Source: Rhizobium cauense
GTDB lineage: Bacteria > Pseudomonadota > Alphaproteobacteria > Rhizobiales > Rhizobiaceae
Direction of reading: 5' to 3'
DNA: 64,000 bases
Assembly: GCF_019511525.1 (NCBI RefSeq)
Contig: NZ_JAEUAT010000003.1
Span: forward strand, 310,001 to 374,000
In this document: positions 50,599 to 59,447 of the stretch, piece by piece
How the letters are laid out: every line of letters begins with the position of its first letter
How positions within the stretch are numbered: position 1 is the stretch's first letter
Program-made: the position numbers and the translations under genes
Notes under the pieces: model-generated
What the model saw: the letters and a program-made list of their open reading frames with translations, nothing else
Database searches by the model: none
Told to the model about the DNA's origin: nothing

Positions 50599-51552
50599 TC
50601 ACCCAGCAACTAGGCGCTGCGCGGTAAACTTGTCGGTGATCAAAGTGTCGATGACACCAATTCGTAGGGCACCAGATATTGCAGCTGTCTTCTTCGATCC
50701 GCCTGCTAAGGCGATAACTCGATCCACTCGGTTCAGATCCTCGAGCGGCAATCCAATTACCCGCTCATCCAAAGGCGTTTTCACGCCCCTTCCTTCTTTG
50801 TCAAAAAACCTAAGTGATATATCACCGACTGCCCCGGCTTCAGCTAGATCGGCCAGTTCGCGCGATGAAAAGATGTTGCCGGATCGCGCGAGAAGCTCTG
50901 ACGGCTCGACGGCGCCGATGCCCACAATCGCCAACGTTATCGCGCCAAATAGGTCGATTGTTTCTCTGACGAACGGATCAGTTTGCATCAGCAACTTTGC
51001 CTCTCGCGACGACGTCACGCCTTGTACTGGCAGCAGCTTTGGTTCGGCGCCGGTCAAACGAGCTAGACGCGTAGTCAACTGAGTTGCGTGCGTTTGTACC
51101 GAGGGATCACCCATGCCACCGAGGGTTTGGACGACATATTTGGCGTTCGCACTCTTTTGCGGATGTATGTTTTCAACCATTTTAAAGATGGTCTGGCTCC
51201 AACTCGAAACCCCAATGATTTCGCCTGGGGTAAGCGTCACTTCAAGAAGATGAGCTGCGGCTTCACCGATACGTGCCATGATAGCGCCGTCCCGGTCTTC
51301 CGAACACTCTACTACAACCGCTTCAGGTAGCTGGTATTTCTCTCGCAAAGCTTGTTCGAGATCGCTGTAGGTCCCAACCGGCGGAATGACGGTCGTTCTT
51401 ACAATATCTTCCGCTTCTGCCCGTTTCAGCATACGCGATACTGTGGCTTGTGAGAGGCGGAGATGCTGTGCGATGTCCGCCTGTCGCCGCCCCTCGATGT
51501 GGTACATCTGGGCAACTCGCGAAATAAGCCGTAGTTCGTTTAGGCGAGACAT
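50599..51552 (-). CDS. SorC/DeoR-type sugar-binding transcriptional regulator
   Basis: A 317-residue SorC-family regulator. The N-terminal helix-turn-helix is at MYHIEGRRQADIAQHLRLSQ, ATVSRMLKRAEAEDIV. The sugar-phosphate-binding domain follows (GEIIGVSSWSQTIFKMVENI, QTLGGMGDPSVQTHATQLTT) and ends VIDTLITDKFTAQRLV. Such proteins, for example EryD and SorC, sense a phosphorylated sugar intermediate. It is the last gene of the minus-strand operon, 20 bp after the FGGY kinase stop, with its own palindromic operator just upstream. The same half-motif occurs in the divergent promoter, so it probably regulates the whole island, including itself. Confidence 0.9.
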   Translation of the reverse strand: MSRLNELRLISRVAQMYHIEGRRQADIAQHLRLSQATVSRMLKRAEAEDIVRTTVIPPVGTYSDLEQALREKYQLPEAVVVECSEDRDGAIMARIGEAAAHLLEVTLTPGEIIGVSSWSQTIFKMVENIHPQKSANAKYVVQTLGGMGDPSVQTHATQLTTRLARLTGAEPKLLPVQGVTSSREAKLLMQTDPFVRETIDLFGAITLAIVGIGAVEPSELLARSGNIFSSRELADLAEAGAVGDISLRFFDKEGRGVKTPLDERVIGLPLEDLNRVDRVIALAGGSKKTAAISGALRIGVIDTLITDKFTAQRLVAG

Positions 51553-51563
51553 TGCTGATCCGG

Positions 51564-51581
51564 TGTGAATTTTTATTCACA
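51564..51581. promoter_or_regulatory. Palindromic operator upstream of the SorC gene
   Basis: TGTGAAT-TTTT-ATTCACA, 7-bp perfect arms around a 4-nt centre, lies 11 bp upstream of the SorC start and overlaps the stop codon of the kinase gene. Its left part (TGTGAATTTTTAT) matches the two sites at 54889 and 55027 in 12 of 13 positions, suggesting autoregulation by SorC. Confidence 0.65.
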
Positions 51582-53039
51582 TGTAGCCGGTGTTTGACTA
51601 CCAGTCGAGCGGTGAAGCGCATCATTCCAAGTATTGAGAAGGTCTTTTCGATCGACAGTCACCGGCGAGATGAATTGTGTGGTTCTGGGAAGTCTCTCGA
51701 TGACAGACAGATCGCGCCATAACCCAAGGGACAAACCCGCCAAATAGGCGGCGCCAAGCGCCGATGCTTCTGGGGCTTCGCATTGGATGACCGTATGTTC
51801 GATGAGGTTCGACACGCACTGCATCAGGAACCGATTCTGGCTGGGACCACCGTCCACATAAAGGGCGCCAAGTACTCCACCACTCTGTTTCCGCATCGCC
51901 GTGATCACATCGTTGACTTGGAGAGCGATCGAGTCGGTCACTGCTCGTGCCATCTGCGCACGCGTCGTGCTGAAGTTGATCTGCGAGAATAGGGCCCGGG
52001 CATCAGAGTTCCAGTAGGGTGCACCTAGTCCAACAAAAGCTGGCACAAAACCGGGTCCGCCCGGCTCTGCGGTCTCCGCCAGATGGACGAGCGCTGCCAC
52101 GTCTGGCAGGCCAAGAATGCCAGCCATCCAAGGCAGACTGGCTGCTGAAACCAGAATATTGCCCTCGAAAGCGAACGTGGGTGTTCCGTTGATACGCCAC
52201 GCGACGGTGGTCGTGACACCGTTCTGGGGCGCAATGAAGCGCGGAAGTGTCGTCATTACCGACGAGCCCGTTCCAAACGTTATCTTGCCGTCTCCCGGCT
52301 TGAACGCGCCGTGCCCGAACAAAGCCGCATGACTGTCCCCGATCGCGGACCTGATGGGAGTGCCGTCGGGTACCCCTGGAAGCCCCTTGGTCGCTCCAAA
52401 ATCTGCCGAGCTATCCAGCACCTCGGGCAAAAGCGATGTATCGACTCCAAAGATCTCACCGAGTTCCTCGCTCCACTTTTGCTGCTTGAGATCGAACAAT
52501 TGACTTCTTGCCGCGTTCGACGCGTCACAGACATGGCGGTCCCCATTGGTCAGGCAATGTATGAGCCAACTGTCGATTGTTCCCAAGCGGACCGGGCGAG
52601 CGGTAGGCACGCGGTCGAGGAGCCACCGAAATTTGGAACCTGGGAACATTGGATCAAGCGGAAGACCGGTGAGCGTTTGCACACGATCAAGACGCCCTTG
52701 GGCGACCAAGCGCTCACAGTCTGAGGCAGTGCGGCGGCACTGCCAGCTAACGACAGGACCAAGCGGTTCACCAGTTTCCGCATCCCACGCGGTAACCGAC
52801 TCCCTTTGATTGGAGATGGCGACTGCCTCCACCGTGACGCCAGGCGCCGCTGCCAAGCAGGCTTCGACTGCCTCGCAGACGGATGCGTAGAGGCGACGAG
52901 GATCTTGCTCCACCCAGCCAGGCTTGGGATAGGAGATGCCGACAGGAGCCGAGCCCCTCGCCACCGCTTCTCCCACTTCACTAACGAGAACCGCCTTTGA
53001 ATTGGTTGTTCCCTGGTCGATAGCAAGAATAGCCCGCAT
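51573..53039 (-). CDS. FGGY-family carbohydrate kinase
   Basis: A 488-residue kinase. The first ATP-binding motif is AIDQGTTNSKAVLV, the catalytic-domain motif is AIGDSHAALFGHG, phosphate 2 is ITFGTGSSVMTTLP and the adenosine loop is YVDGGPSQNRFLMQ. Family members phosphorylate glycerol, xylulose, ribulose, erythritol or related polyols and ketoses. Within the family it is closest in layout to glycerol/xylulose-type kinases, but specificity cannot be read by eye. GGAGGAAATC precedes the ATG. It lies between the transketolase genes and sorC in one operon, so it would make the ketose-phosphate that transketolase uses. Confidence 0.9.
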   Translation of the reverse strand: MRAILAIDQGTTNSKAVLVSEVGEAVARGSAPVGISYPKPGWVEQDPRRLYASVCEAVEACLAAAPGVTVEAVAISNQRESVTAWDAETGEPLGPVVSWQCRRTASDCERLVAQGRLDRVQTLTGLPLDPMFPGSKFRWLLDRVPTARPVRLGTIDSWLIHCLTNGDRHVCDASNAARSQLFDLKQQKWSEELGEIFGVDTSLLPEVLDSSADFGATKGLPGVPDGTPIRSAIGDSHAALFGHGAFKPGDGKITFGTGSSVMTTLPRFIAPQNGVTTTVAWRINGTPTFAFEGNILVSAASLPWMAGILGLPDVAALVHLAETAEPGGPGFVPAFVGLGAPYWNSDARALFSQINFSTTRAQMARAVTDSIALQVNDVITAMRKQSGGVLGALYVDGGPSQNRFLMQCVSNLIEHTVIQCEAPEASALGAAYLAGLSLGLWRDLSVIERLPRTTQFISPVTVDRKDLLNTWNDALHRSTGSQTPATCE

Positions 53040-53108
53040 GATTTCCTCCGAATTACATGAACCGGGGCGGCAAGCACCGGCGCCCCGGTTTGGCAGTTGC
53101 CGTCCAGG

Positions 53109-54065
53109 CTACTTACGCTTGATCAAAGCTTCGGCGGCATCGGCGATTGCGGTCGGGGCCATGCCAAACTCATCGAGCAGGAACTCGGCCGACCCGGTCG
53201 GCGCGTAAATCCCCGGCACGCCAAGACGCTTCATTGGAACAGGAGCGTTGTCGACCACCACTTCGGCTACCGCGGAACCGAGTCCACCGAAGATGGAATG
53301 TTCTTCGGCCGTTACAATGGCGCCTGTTTCCTTAGCCGCTTTGATGATCGCCTCTTCGTCGATTGGACGAACTGTAGCAAGATTGAGGACCCGGGCGCTT
53401 ACACCGCGCTCAGAAAGAATTTCTGCGGCCTTCACGATGCGATGAGTGAGGGTCCCGTTGGCAATGAGCGTGACATCCGATCCTTCACGCAACAGGTTCG
53501 CTTTGCCCAATTCGAACTTATGGCCCTCCGGGAGAAGGTCCGGAACGCCAACGCGTGACAGGCGCAGGAAACACGGTCCCGCATAGGTCGCCGCCCATTC
53601 GACCGCCGCTGCGGTCTCAATCCTGTCGCAGGGCGCGATCACTGGAAGATTGGGCAGGACGCGGGTCCAAGCGAAGTCCTCGATAGAATGATGCGTTGGG
53701 CCGAGTTCGCCATAGGCCATCCCGGAAGAAATACCAACGAGCTTCACATTTGCATTCGAGTAGGAGATGTCGGCCTTGATTTGCTCGAGCGACCGCCCAG
53801 TAAGAAAGGGCGATGCGCCGCAAACGTAGGGAATGCGCCCCCCATTTGCCAGGCCAGCTCCAACACCGACCATATTCTGCTCCGCTATCCCGACGTTTAC
53901 CAGGCGCTCCGCAAACTTTGATTTGAAACCTCCGAGCTTCGACGAACCCACGGAATCGTTGCAAACCGCAACGATAGTTTCATTCTCTGTTGCCAGGCGC
54001 TCGAGGGTCGCTGCGAACGCATCGCGGCAATCATAGAGCTTTGGTGTGGCTACTGGTGCGTTCAT
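53109..54065 (-). CDS. Transketolase, C-terminal subunit
   Basis: A 318-residue subunit holding the pyrimidine-binding and C-terminal domains of transketolase. GVGAGLANGGRIPYVCGASP, the conserved Glu in NVGIAEQNMVGVGAG for thiamine activation, and SGMAYGELGPTHHSIEDFAW mark the active-site side. The last third carries ATVRPIDEEAIIKAAKETGA. The start ATG at 54065 shares a base with the stop of the N-terminal subunit and has GGAGG upstream (a GTG at 54068 is an alternative). Split transketolases are typical of dedicated catabolic operons, such as apulose-phosphate transketolase, as opposed to the single-chain housekeeping enzyme. Confidence 0.92.
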   Translation of the reverse strand: MNAPVATPKLYDCRDAFAATLERLATENETIVAVCNDSVGSSKLGGFKSKFAERLVNVGIAEQNMVGVGAGLANGGRIPYVCGASPFLTGRSLEQIKADISYSNANVKLVGISSGMAYGELGPTHHSIEDFAWTRVLPNLPVIAPCDRIETAAAVEWAATYAGPCFLRLSRVGVPDLLPEGHKFELGKANLLREGSDVTLIANGTLTHRIVKAAEILSERGVSARVLNLATVRPIDEEAIIKAAKETGAIVTAEEHSIFGGLGSAVAEVVVDNAPVPMKRLGVPGIYAPTGSAEFLLDEFGMAPTAIADAAEALIKRK

Positions 54066-54874
54066 CACACTGCCTCCGATAGTTCTGCCAAAGCAATTTC
54101 ATATTGTTCCTTGCTCGGAACTTTGTGATGCCAGTCGACTTTGTCCTGCATGAACGAAATTCCATGACCCTTGTTGGTGTGAGCAACGATGCAATGCGGC
54201 CCTGTCCCGCGATGCTCTAGCGCTGAGACGACCTCGCTCATATCGTTTCCGTTGATTTCTGTGACCTCCCAGCCGAAAGCTTCGAGTTTTGGGCGAAGGG
54301 GTGCAAGATCGTTCGTATCCGCCAAGGCCGCGCCCTGCTGAAACCTGTTGTGGTCGATAATAAGCGTAAGGTTGTCCAGCTTGAATTGTGCTGCAGCCAT
54401 GATGGCTTCCCAGTTCGAGCCTTCCTGCATCTCTCCGTCGCCGGTGACGACATAGGTGTGATACGTGGCGCCAGAAAGCTTTGCGGCCTTCGCCATGCCG
54501 ACCGAGACTGGCAAGCCGTGGCCCAGAGGACCCGTGTTCGTCTCGACACCAGGAACCTTGTTGCAGTTCGGATGACCGTTGAGCCTCGAATGGGGCTTCA
54601 GAAATGTCGCGATTTCCTCTTCCGGGATGAAGCCTCGCTTCGCAAGGGTCACGTACAGTGCGCACGCCGTATGCCCCTTTGACAGTACGAACCTGTCGCG
54701 GTCTGGGTTCTTTGGCTGTTCGGGCCAGATCTTCAGCACGCGGAAATAGAGAGCCGTCAGAATGTCGATTACCGACATCTCGCCGCCGATGTGACCGGCG
54801 CCAGCTTCAAAGACCGCCTGAAGATCGCGCAATCTTATCTCGCGAGCCTTCCGCTCTAGCTCTTGGATATCCAT
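54065..54874 (-). CDS. Transketolase, N-terminal subunit
   Basis: A 269-residue subunit with the thiamine-diphosphate-binding domain. GAGHIGGEMSVIDILTALYF, LSKGHTACALYVTLAKRGF and the metal/TPP motif GDGEMQEGSNWEAIMAAAQF (ending in DHNRFQQG) are all present. The start at MDIQELERKA follows GAGAGGAAATC; twelve upstream codons are not used. It pairs with the next gene product to form an active transketolase, which moves a two-carbon unit from a ketose phosphate to an aldose phosphate. It is the first gene of the minus-strand operon, divergent from the ABC transporter. Confidence 0.92.
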   Translation of the reverse strand: MDIQELERKAREIRLRDLQAVFEAGAGHIGGEMSVIDILTALYFRVLKIWPEQPKNPDRDRFVLSKGHTACALYVTLAKRGFIPEEEIATFLKPHSRLNGHPNCNKVPGVETNTGPLGHGLPVSVGMAKAAKLSGATYHTYVVTGDGEMQEGSNWEAIMAAAQFKLDNLTLIIDHNRFQQGAALADTNDLAPLRPKLEAFGWEVTEINGNDMSEVVSALEHRGTGPHCIVAHTNKGHGISFMQDKVDWHHKVPSKEQYEIALAELSEAV

Positions 54875-54888
54875 GATTTCCTCTCTCA

Positions 54889-55042
54889 TGCATAAATATT
54901 CACATATCAATATTTTTGCACAAGTTCCGATTTAGTCAAGCCCTCTCGGTGAAGGTTGCGCGAATGGACCCTAATCAAAACGAGTTGACACCGCCTAAGC
55001 AACTTGTTAATGAATTTTCCAGCAGGTATGAATATTTATGCG
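54889..55042. promoter_or_regulatory. Two inverted copies of a SorC-type operator in the divergent promoter
   Basis: TGCATAAATATTCACA at 54889-54904 and TATGAATATTTATGCG at 55027-55042 are reverse complements in 14 of 16 positions. They lie 15 bp before the transketolase start and 46 bp before the permease start, one for each promoter. The core TGTGAATATTTAT matches the palindrome in front of sorC (51564) in 12 of 13 positions. This is the strongest evidence that one regulator controls the whole island. Confidence 0.7.
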
Positions 55043-55087
55043 TACCTGAACGATTATTGGCTACCAACCTAGATCTAGGGAGGAACG

Positions 55088-56068
55088 ATGGTGGCGCTCG
55101 ATATCCATGAACAGCGACTTCCGTCCGGGAACTGGCTAAGCAAGCTAAAGGGAGCTACCGGTCCGCTTGTGGGCCTGCTCGCGCTTTGCATCTTTCTTAG
55201 CTTCAGCACTGACGCATTTCTTTCCGTCCGAAACGGTCTGAACATTCTCGATCAGATCACCGTGCTCGGGATTATGGCGGTCGGGATGACGTTCGTTATC
55301 CTCATCGGGGGTATCGACCTTTCTGTCGGCTCGGTGCTCGCCCTTGCCATGATGGTGATGGGCTGGACTGCAAACGTCGCGGGTCTGCCGCTTCCAATAG
55401 GGATCGTGTTTGGGCTTATCGCATCAGCGATCTCTGGCCTGATTGTGGGGCTACTTGTTACGCAGTTCAGGGTCCCGGCGTTCATCGCTACTTTGGCGAT
55501 GATGTCGGCTGCACGCGGGGTGGCGAACATGATTACGGACGGCCAGCAGATCGTCGGCTTTCCAGACTGGTTCATGATGCTAGCTATCGACCGGCACTTT
55601 GGAGTTCTTACAGCAACCGTTTTCCTGATGCTTGCTGTGGTCCTCGTGGCTTGGCTCTTCCTGCACTTTCGTTCGGAAGGCCGAATGCTCTATGCAGTCG
55701 GCGGAAACCCAGAAGTGGCACGTCTCGCTGGTATCAACGTCAAGCTCGTGACGATTGGCGTCTACGTCGTAAGCGCGGTCCTCGCCGGTCTCGCAGGTAT
55801 CGTACTTGCCGCACGCCTGGACTCGGTGCAGCCCTCCAGCGGTTTCGGCTACGAACTGGATACCATTGCCGCAGTTGTAATTGGCGGGACGTCACTTTCC
55901 GGAGGCGCCGGAGGAATCGGTGGCACGCTCATCGGCGTCCTGATCATCGGGGTTCTTCGCAATGGGCTCAACCTTCTCAATGTTTCGCCGTTTCTGCAGC
56001 AAGTAATCATCGGCATCGTCATCGTCCTTGCTGTCGGCGCAGAGACCATTCGTCGGCGTCGCGCCTGA
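55088..56068 (+). CDS. Ribose-type ABC transporter permease (RbsC-like)
   Basis: A 326-residue membrane protein with 8-10 hydrophobic helices. It has the RbsC-family features: FVILIGGIDLSVGSVLALAM, GLIVGLLVTQFRVPAFIATL, GGNPEVARLAGINVKLVTIG and a final GGAGGIGGTLIGVLIIGVLR. AGGGAGGAACG precedes the ATG. CUT2-class transporters of this kind import monosaccharides or polyols with a single permease and a double-domain ATPase. It begins the plus-strand operon of the island and is followed by the binding protein and the ATPase. Solute specificity is not evident. Confidence 0.92.
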   Translation: MVALDIHEQRLPSGNWLSKLKGATGPLVGLLALCIFLSFSTDAFLSVRNGLNILDQITVLGIMAVGMTFVILIGGIDLSVGSVLALAMMVMGWTANVAGLPLPIGIVFGLIASAISGLIVGLLVTQFRVPAFIATLAMMSAARGVANMITDGQQIVGFPDWFMMLAIDRHFGVLTATVFLMLAVVLVAWLFLHFRSEGRMLYAVGGNPEVARLAGINVKLVTIGVYVVSAVLAGLAGIVLAARLDSVQPSSGFGYELDTIAAVVIGGTSLSGGAGGIGGTLIGVLIIGVLRNGLNLLNVSPFLQQVIIGIVIVLAVGAETIRRRRA

Positions 56069-56181
56069 CGACGGCTGCCGCAGATCGGCGGCCTCAGGAA
56101 TTCCGTCCCATGCCTGGGGCGGATCAATACCCCAAGGGGGAGGATTACCCGAGGGTCGTATCCAACAACGGAGGAACTACT

Positions 56182-57111
56182 ATGAAAATTGCACGTACCA
56201 TGCTCGCGTCTGCCGCCCTGCTCGGTCTCGCGCTCAGCCCCGTTCATGCGGCTGAACTAAAGAAAGTAGGCTTGGCCGTTGCCAACCTGCAGGCAAACTT
56301 TTTCAACCAGATTAAACAATCGGTAGAGGCCGAGGCCAAAAAGCGTGGCATCGAGGTCGTAACGGTCGACGCGAAGGGCGACGGCCCAACACAGGTCAAC
56401 CAGATCCAGGACCTTCTGACACAGAACATCGACGCACTGATCTACATTCCGGCAGGCGCTGCCGCCGCAACCGTTCCAGTCAAGCTCGCCAAGAGTGCGG
56501 GTGTTCCTGTGGTCAACGTCGATCGAAACGCCGACGGTGCACCTGGCGACACCTTCTTGGCAACGGATTCGGTGGCATCCGCGAAGAACGTCTGCGACTA
56601 CATTCTCAAGCAGGCTGGCGGCAAGGGTAAGATGGTTATCATCCACGGCCAGAAGGGGACAACGCCAGAAGTCGACCGTTCCAAGGGTTGCGCTGAATCG
56701 CTCAAGGCTAACCCTGATGTAAAGGTCGTTGCCGAGCAGTACTCGAACATCTGGAGCCAGGACGAAGGCTTCCAGATCATGCAGAACATGCTGCAGGCAA
56801 ATCCTGACGTCTCAATCGTCTTCGCCCAGGCCGACGCACTTGCGCTCGGGGCTGCCCAGGCGATCAAAGTCGCCAACCCTTCCCAGAAGATAGTGGTCGG
56901 TGGCTTCGATGGTGATACTGCTGCCCTTGAAGCGTTGAGCAAGGGCGTCTTTGACGTAACTGCCACACAGCAGACACAGAAAATGGGCCGGGACGCTGTC
57001 GAAAACGCCGCAAAGCTTGTCGCTGGTGAAAAGGTGCCGCCAGTGCAACTCCTCGACGCGACGCTGACGACCAAGGAAAACGTCGCAGGCTTTATCGCCA
57101 ATCACCCGTAA
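56182..57111 (+). CDS. Ribose-type sugar-binding protein
   Basis: A 309-residue periplasmic protein. The start at 56182 has GGAGGAACTACT upstream and gives a signal peptide (MKIARTMLASAALLGLALSP, VHAA). The mature protein opens ELKKVGLAVANLQANFFNQI and has the RbsB/type I periplasmic-binding fold, with AGVPVVNVDRNADGAPGDTF and VVGGFDGDTAALEALSKGVF contributing to the sugar pocket. It delivers solute to the permease at 55088. The long upstream open frame in the same register is a shadow of the permease gene. The gene lies 113 bp after the permease gene. Confidence 0.92.
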   Translation: MKIARTMLASAALLGLALSPVHAAELKKVGLAVANLQANFFNQIKQSVEAEAKKRGIEVVTVDAKGDGPTQVNQIQDLLTQNIDALIYIPAGAAAATVPVKLAKSAGVPVVNVDRNADGAPGDTFLATDSVASAKNVCDYILKQAGGKGKMVIIHGQKGTTPEVDRSKGCAESLKANPDVKVVAEQYSNIWSQDEGFQIMQNMLQANPDVSIVFAQADALALGAAQAIKVANPSQKIVVGGFDGDTAALEALSKGVFDVTATQQTQKMGRDAVENAAKLVAGEKVPPVQLLDATLTTKENVAGFIANHP

Positions 57112-57139
57112 CAGCGTTTAGATCTTGAGGAGGTGTGCC

Positions 57140-58618
57140 ATGACTGATCCGGTTCTTTCACTAAGAGGCATATCCAAGCGCTACGGACCACTTCAGGTCT
57201 TGAAGAACGTCAGCCTGGATGTCTATCCCGGCGAAGTGGTCGCACTTCTCGGGGAGAACGGAGCGGGAAAGTCAACGCTCTCCGGCATCATCGCCGGGTC
57301 GCGCACGCCATCCGAAGGATCCATGACTTGGCTGGGGCAGTCCTATGCCCCAGCCACCCCAAGAGAGGCGATCGACAAGGGCGTTGTCCTGATCCATCAG
57401 GAACTGCAACTCTTGCCACAGCTCTCCATTGCAGAAAACGTCTTCATTGGCCGTTGGCCAATGAAGAACGGTGTTGTTGATCGTGCGCAGATGGTCCGCC
57501 GCGCCCAAGAACAGCTGGCCCGCCTCAACCTGCATATTCCTGCGACCCGGAAGGTCGAGGGACTTTCTACGGCAAATCAACAACTCATAGAGATCGCCAA
57601 GGCACTTGCTCTCAATGCCAAGCTGCTGATCCTCGACGAACCGACGGCTGCCCTTGGCGGCGCGGAGACCGAGGCTCTATTCGAGCAGGTCCGAAAGCTC
57701 CGCTCGGAGGGCGTCGGCATCATCTACATCTCTCACCGCATGGAGGAGATCAAGAAAATCACCGACAGGATCGTGGTGTTGCGTGACGGCGAGCGCGTGC
57801 AGGAATTTGCGGACAGCTCCACTCCCGTCCGCACCATCGTCGAGAGCATGGTCGGACGCTCGCTCGAACGGATGTTTCCGACGCTCCCAGTACCGACCGA
57901 CCGACCTGTGCTGCAGGTCTCGGGTTTGAGTTCGCCTGAAAATTCATTTCGCGACGTGACCTTTGACGTCAAGGCGGGCGAGATCCTCGGGATTGCTGGA
58001 CTGGTGGGAGCGGGTCGTACTGAACTAGTTCGTGCCATATCTGGAGCGGATCCGATCAGCGCAGGCTCGATAAAGCTCGAAGGTCAAGAGCTCACACTGC
58101 GCGACCCAGCCGACGCGATTGCCAAGGGCATTGCCATGGTTCCGGAGGATCGCAAGGATCAAGGGCTGGTCGTGGGTCACAAGATCGGCGAGAATATAAT
58201 TTACGCCAATCTGGACAAGCTGGGTGGTGGTTGGATCACGCCAGGCGCTAAGCGTACATTCGCAGAGAAGGCCGTCGCCAAGTTTGGCGTGAAAGGTCGG
58301 GCGGAGCAGTATGCCTCCGACCTCTCGGGCGGTAATCAGCAAAAAGTAGTCATCGCCAAATGGCTGATGCGCGATCCGAAGGTTGTTGTCCTCGACGAGC
58401 CTACCCGGGGCATCGATGTCGGCGCCCGCGCGGGTATCTACGACATCATTGCGAATCTCGCCAAACAGGGTGTTGCGGTCATCGTCGTCAGCTCGGACCT
58501 CGAGGAAGTTCTCGGGGTATCGAACCGCATCTTGGTCCTCGCGCAGGGCAAGCAGGCAGGAATTCTCAACCGTGACGAGGCGAACGATGTCTCCGTCATG
58601 GAACTAGCGACAATCTAA
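57140..58618 (+). CDS. Ribose-type ABC transporter ATPase (RbsA-like, two domains)
   Basis: A 492-residue ATPase with two nucleotide-binding domains. The first has Walker A GENGAGKSTL, an LSTANQQ signature (less common form) and Walker B LLILDEPTAAL. The second has a degenerate Walker A-like GLVGAGRTELV, LSGGNQQKV and VVVLDEPTRGID, with the usual CUT2 asymmetry. The start at MTDPVLSLRG has GAGGAGG six bases upstream. It powers the single permease dimer of the island's transporter. It follows the binding-protein gene by 28 bp and is followed by the SDR genes. Confidence 0.93.
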   Translation: MTDPVLSLRGISKRYGPLQVLKNVSLDVYPGEVVALLGENGAGKSTLSGIIAGSRTPSEGSMTWLGQSYAPATPREAIDKGVVLIHQELQLLPQLSIAENVFIGRWPMKNGVVDRAQMVRRAQEQLARLNLHIPATRKVEGLSTANQQLIEIAKALALNAKLLILDEPTAALGGAETEALFEQVRKLRSEGVGIIYISHRMEEIKKITDRIVVLRDGERVQEFADSSTPVRTIVESMVGRSLERMFPTLPVPTDRPVLQVSGLSSPENSFRDVTFDVKAGEILGIAGLVGAGRTELVRAISGADPISAGSIKLEGQELTLRDPADAIAKGIAMVPEDRKDQGLVVGHKIGENIIYANLDKLGGGWITPGAKRTFAEKAVAKFGVKGRAEQYASDLSGGNQQKVVIAKWLMRDPKVVVLDEPTRGIDVGARAGIYDIIANLAKQGVAVIVVSSDLEEVLGVSNRILVLAQGKQAGILNRDEANDVSVMELATI

Positions 58619-58654
58619 ATAGTCGAAACAATGCAGTTATAGAAAGGAAGAGCG

Positions 58655-59443
58655 ATGTCCGACATCTCTCTGAACGCCCCAAAGCTATTCGATCTCAGCG
58701 GCCAGGTTGCCCTCGTGACCGGCGCAGGAAGCGGAATTGGCCAGCGTATCGCTATCGGTCTTGCGCAGTGCGGTGCAGACGTAGCGCTGCTTGATCGTCG
58801 CACAGATGACGGTCTAGCCAATACAGCTAGGTTCATTCAGGCTGCCGGTCGACGTTCACTACAAATCGCGGCTGACGTCACCAGCAAGTCATCTCTCGGC
58901 GAGGCTGTAGCGCGGACAGAGGATGAATTGGGCCCATTGGAACTTGCTGTCAACGCGGCTGGTATAGCCAACGCCAATCCCGCGGAAGAGATGGAGGAGG
59001 ACCAGTATCAGACGTTGATGGATATTAATCTCAAGGGCGTCTTTCTTTCCTGCCAAGCCGAGGCTCGCGCGATGCTGAAGAACGGGCGAGGCGCCATCGT
59101 CAACATTGCGTCAATGTCTGGCGTGATCGTCAACCGGGGACTGAGCCAAGCACACTATAACGCCTCCAAAGCAGGCGTAATTCATATGTCGAAGTCGTTG
59201 GCGATGGAGTGGGTGGAGCGCGGGATCCGTGTCAACACGATTTCTCCTGGGTACACTGCGACGCCTATGAACACACGACCGGAGATGGTTCATCAGACAA
59301 AGCTGTTTGAAGAGCAGACACCGATGCAGCGTATGGCAACGGTCGATGAGATGGTAGGTCCAGCTGTGTTCCTTTTGTCGAATGCTGCAAGTTTCGTGAC
59401 CGGCGTCGACCTCCTCGTCGACGGTGGGTTCTGCTGCTGGTGA
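58655..59443 (+). CDS. SDR dehydrogenase, polyol type (first)
   Basis: A 262-residue short-chain dehydrogenase. The cofactor motif is TGAGSGIGQRIA, the structural motif NAAGIANANP, the catalytic Ser in IASMSG and the Tyr/Lys in YNASKAG; the end is VDGGFCCW. The C-terminal DGGFCCW and overall layout resemble sugar-alcohol dehydrogenases in polyol loci. It would oxidise a polyol such as a tetritol or pentitol to a ketose with NAD. GAAAGGAAGAG precedes the start. It is 36 bp after the ATPase gene and followed 4 bp later by the TIM homologue. The actual substrate is not known. Confidence 0.88.
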   Translation: MSDISLNAPKLFDLSGQVALVTGAGSGIGQRIAIGLAQCGADVALLDRRTDDGLANTARFIQAAGRRSLQIAADVTSKSSLGEAVARTEDELGPLELAVNAAGIANANPAEEMEEDQYQTLMDINLKGVFLSCQAEARAMLKNGRGAIVNIASMSGVIVNRGLSQAHYNASKAGVIHMSKSLAMEWVERGIRVNTISPGYTATPMNTRPEMVHQTKLFEEQTPMQRMATVDEMVGPAVFLLSNAASFVTGVDLLVDGGFCCW

Positions 59444-59447
59444 TGCC

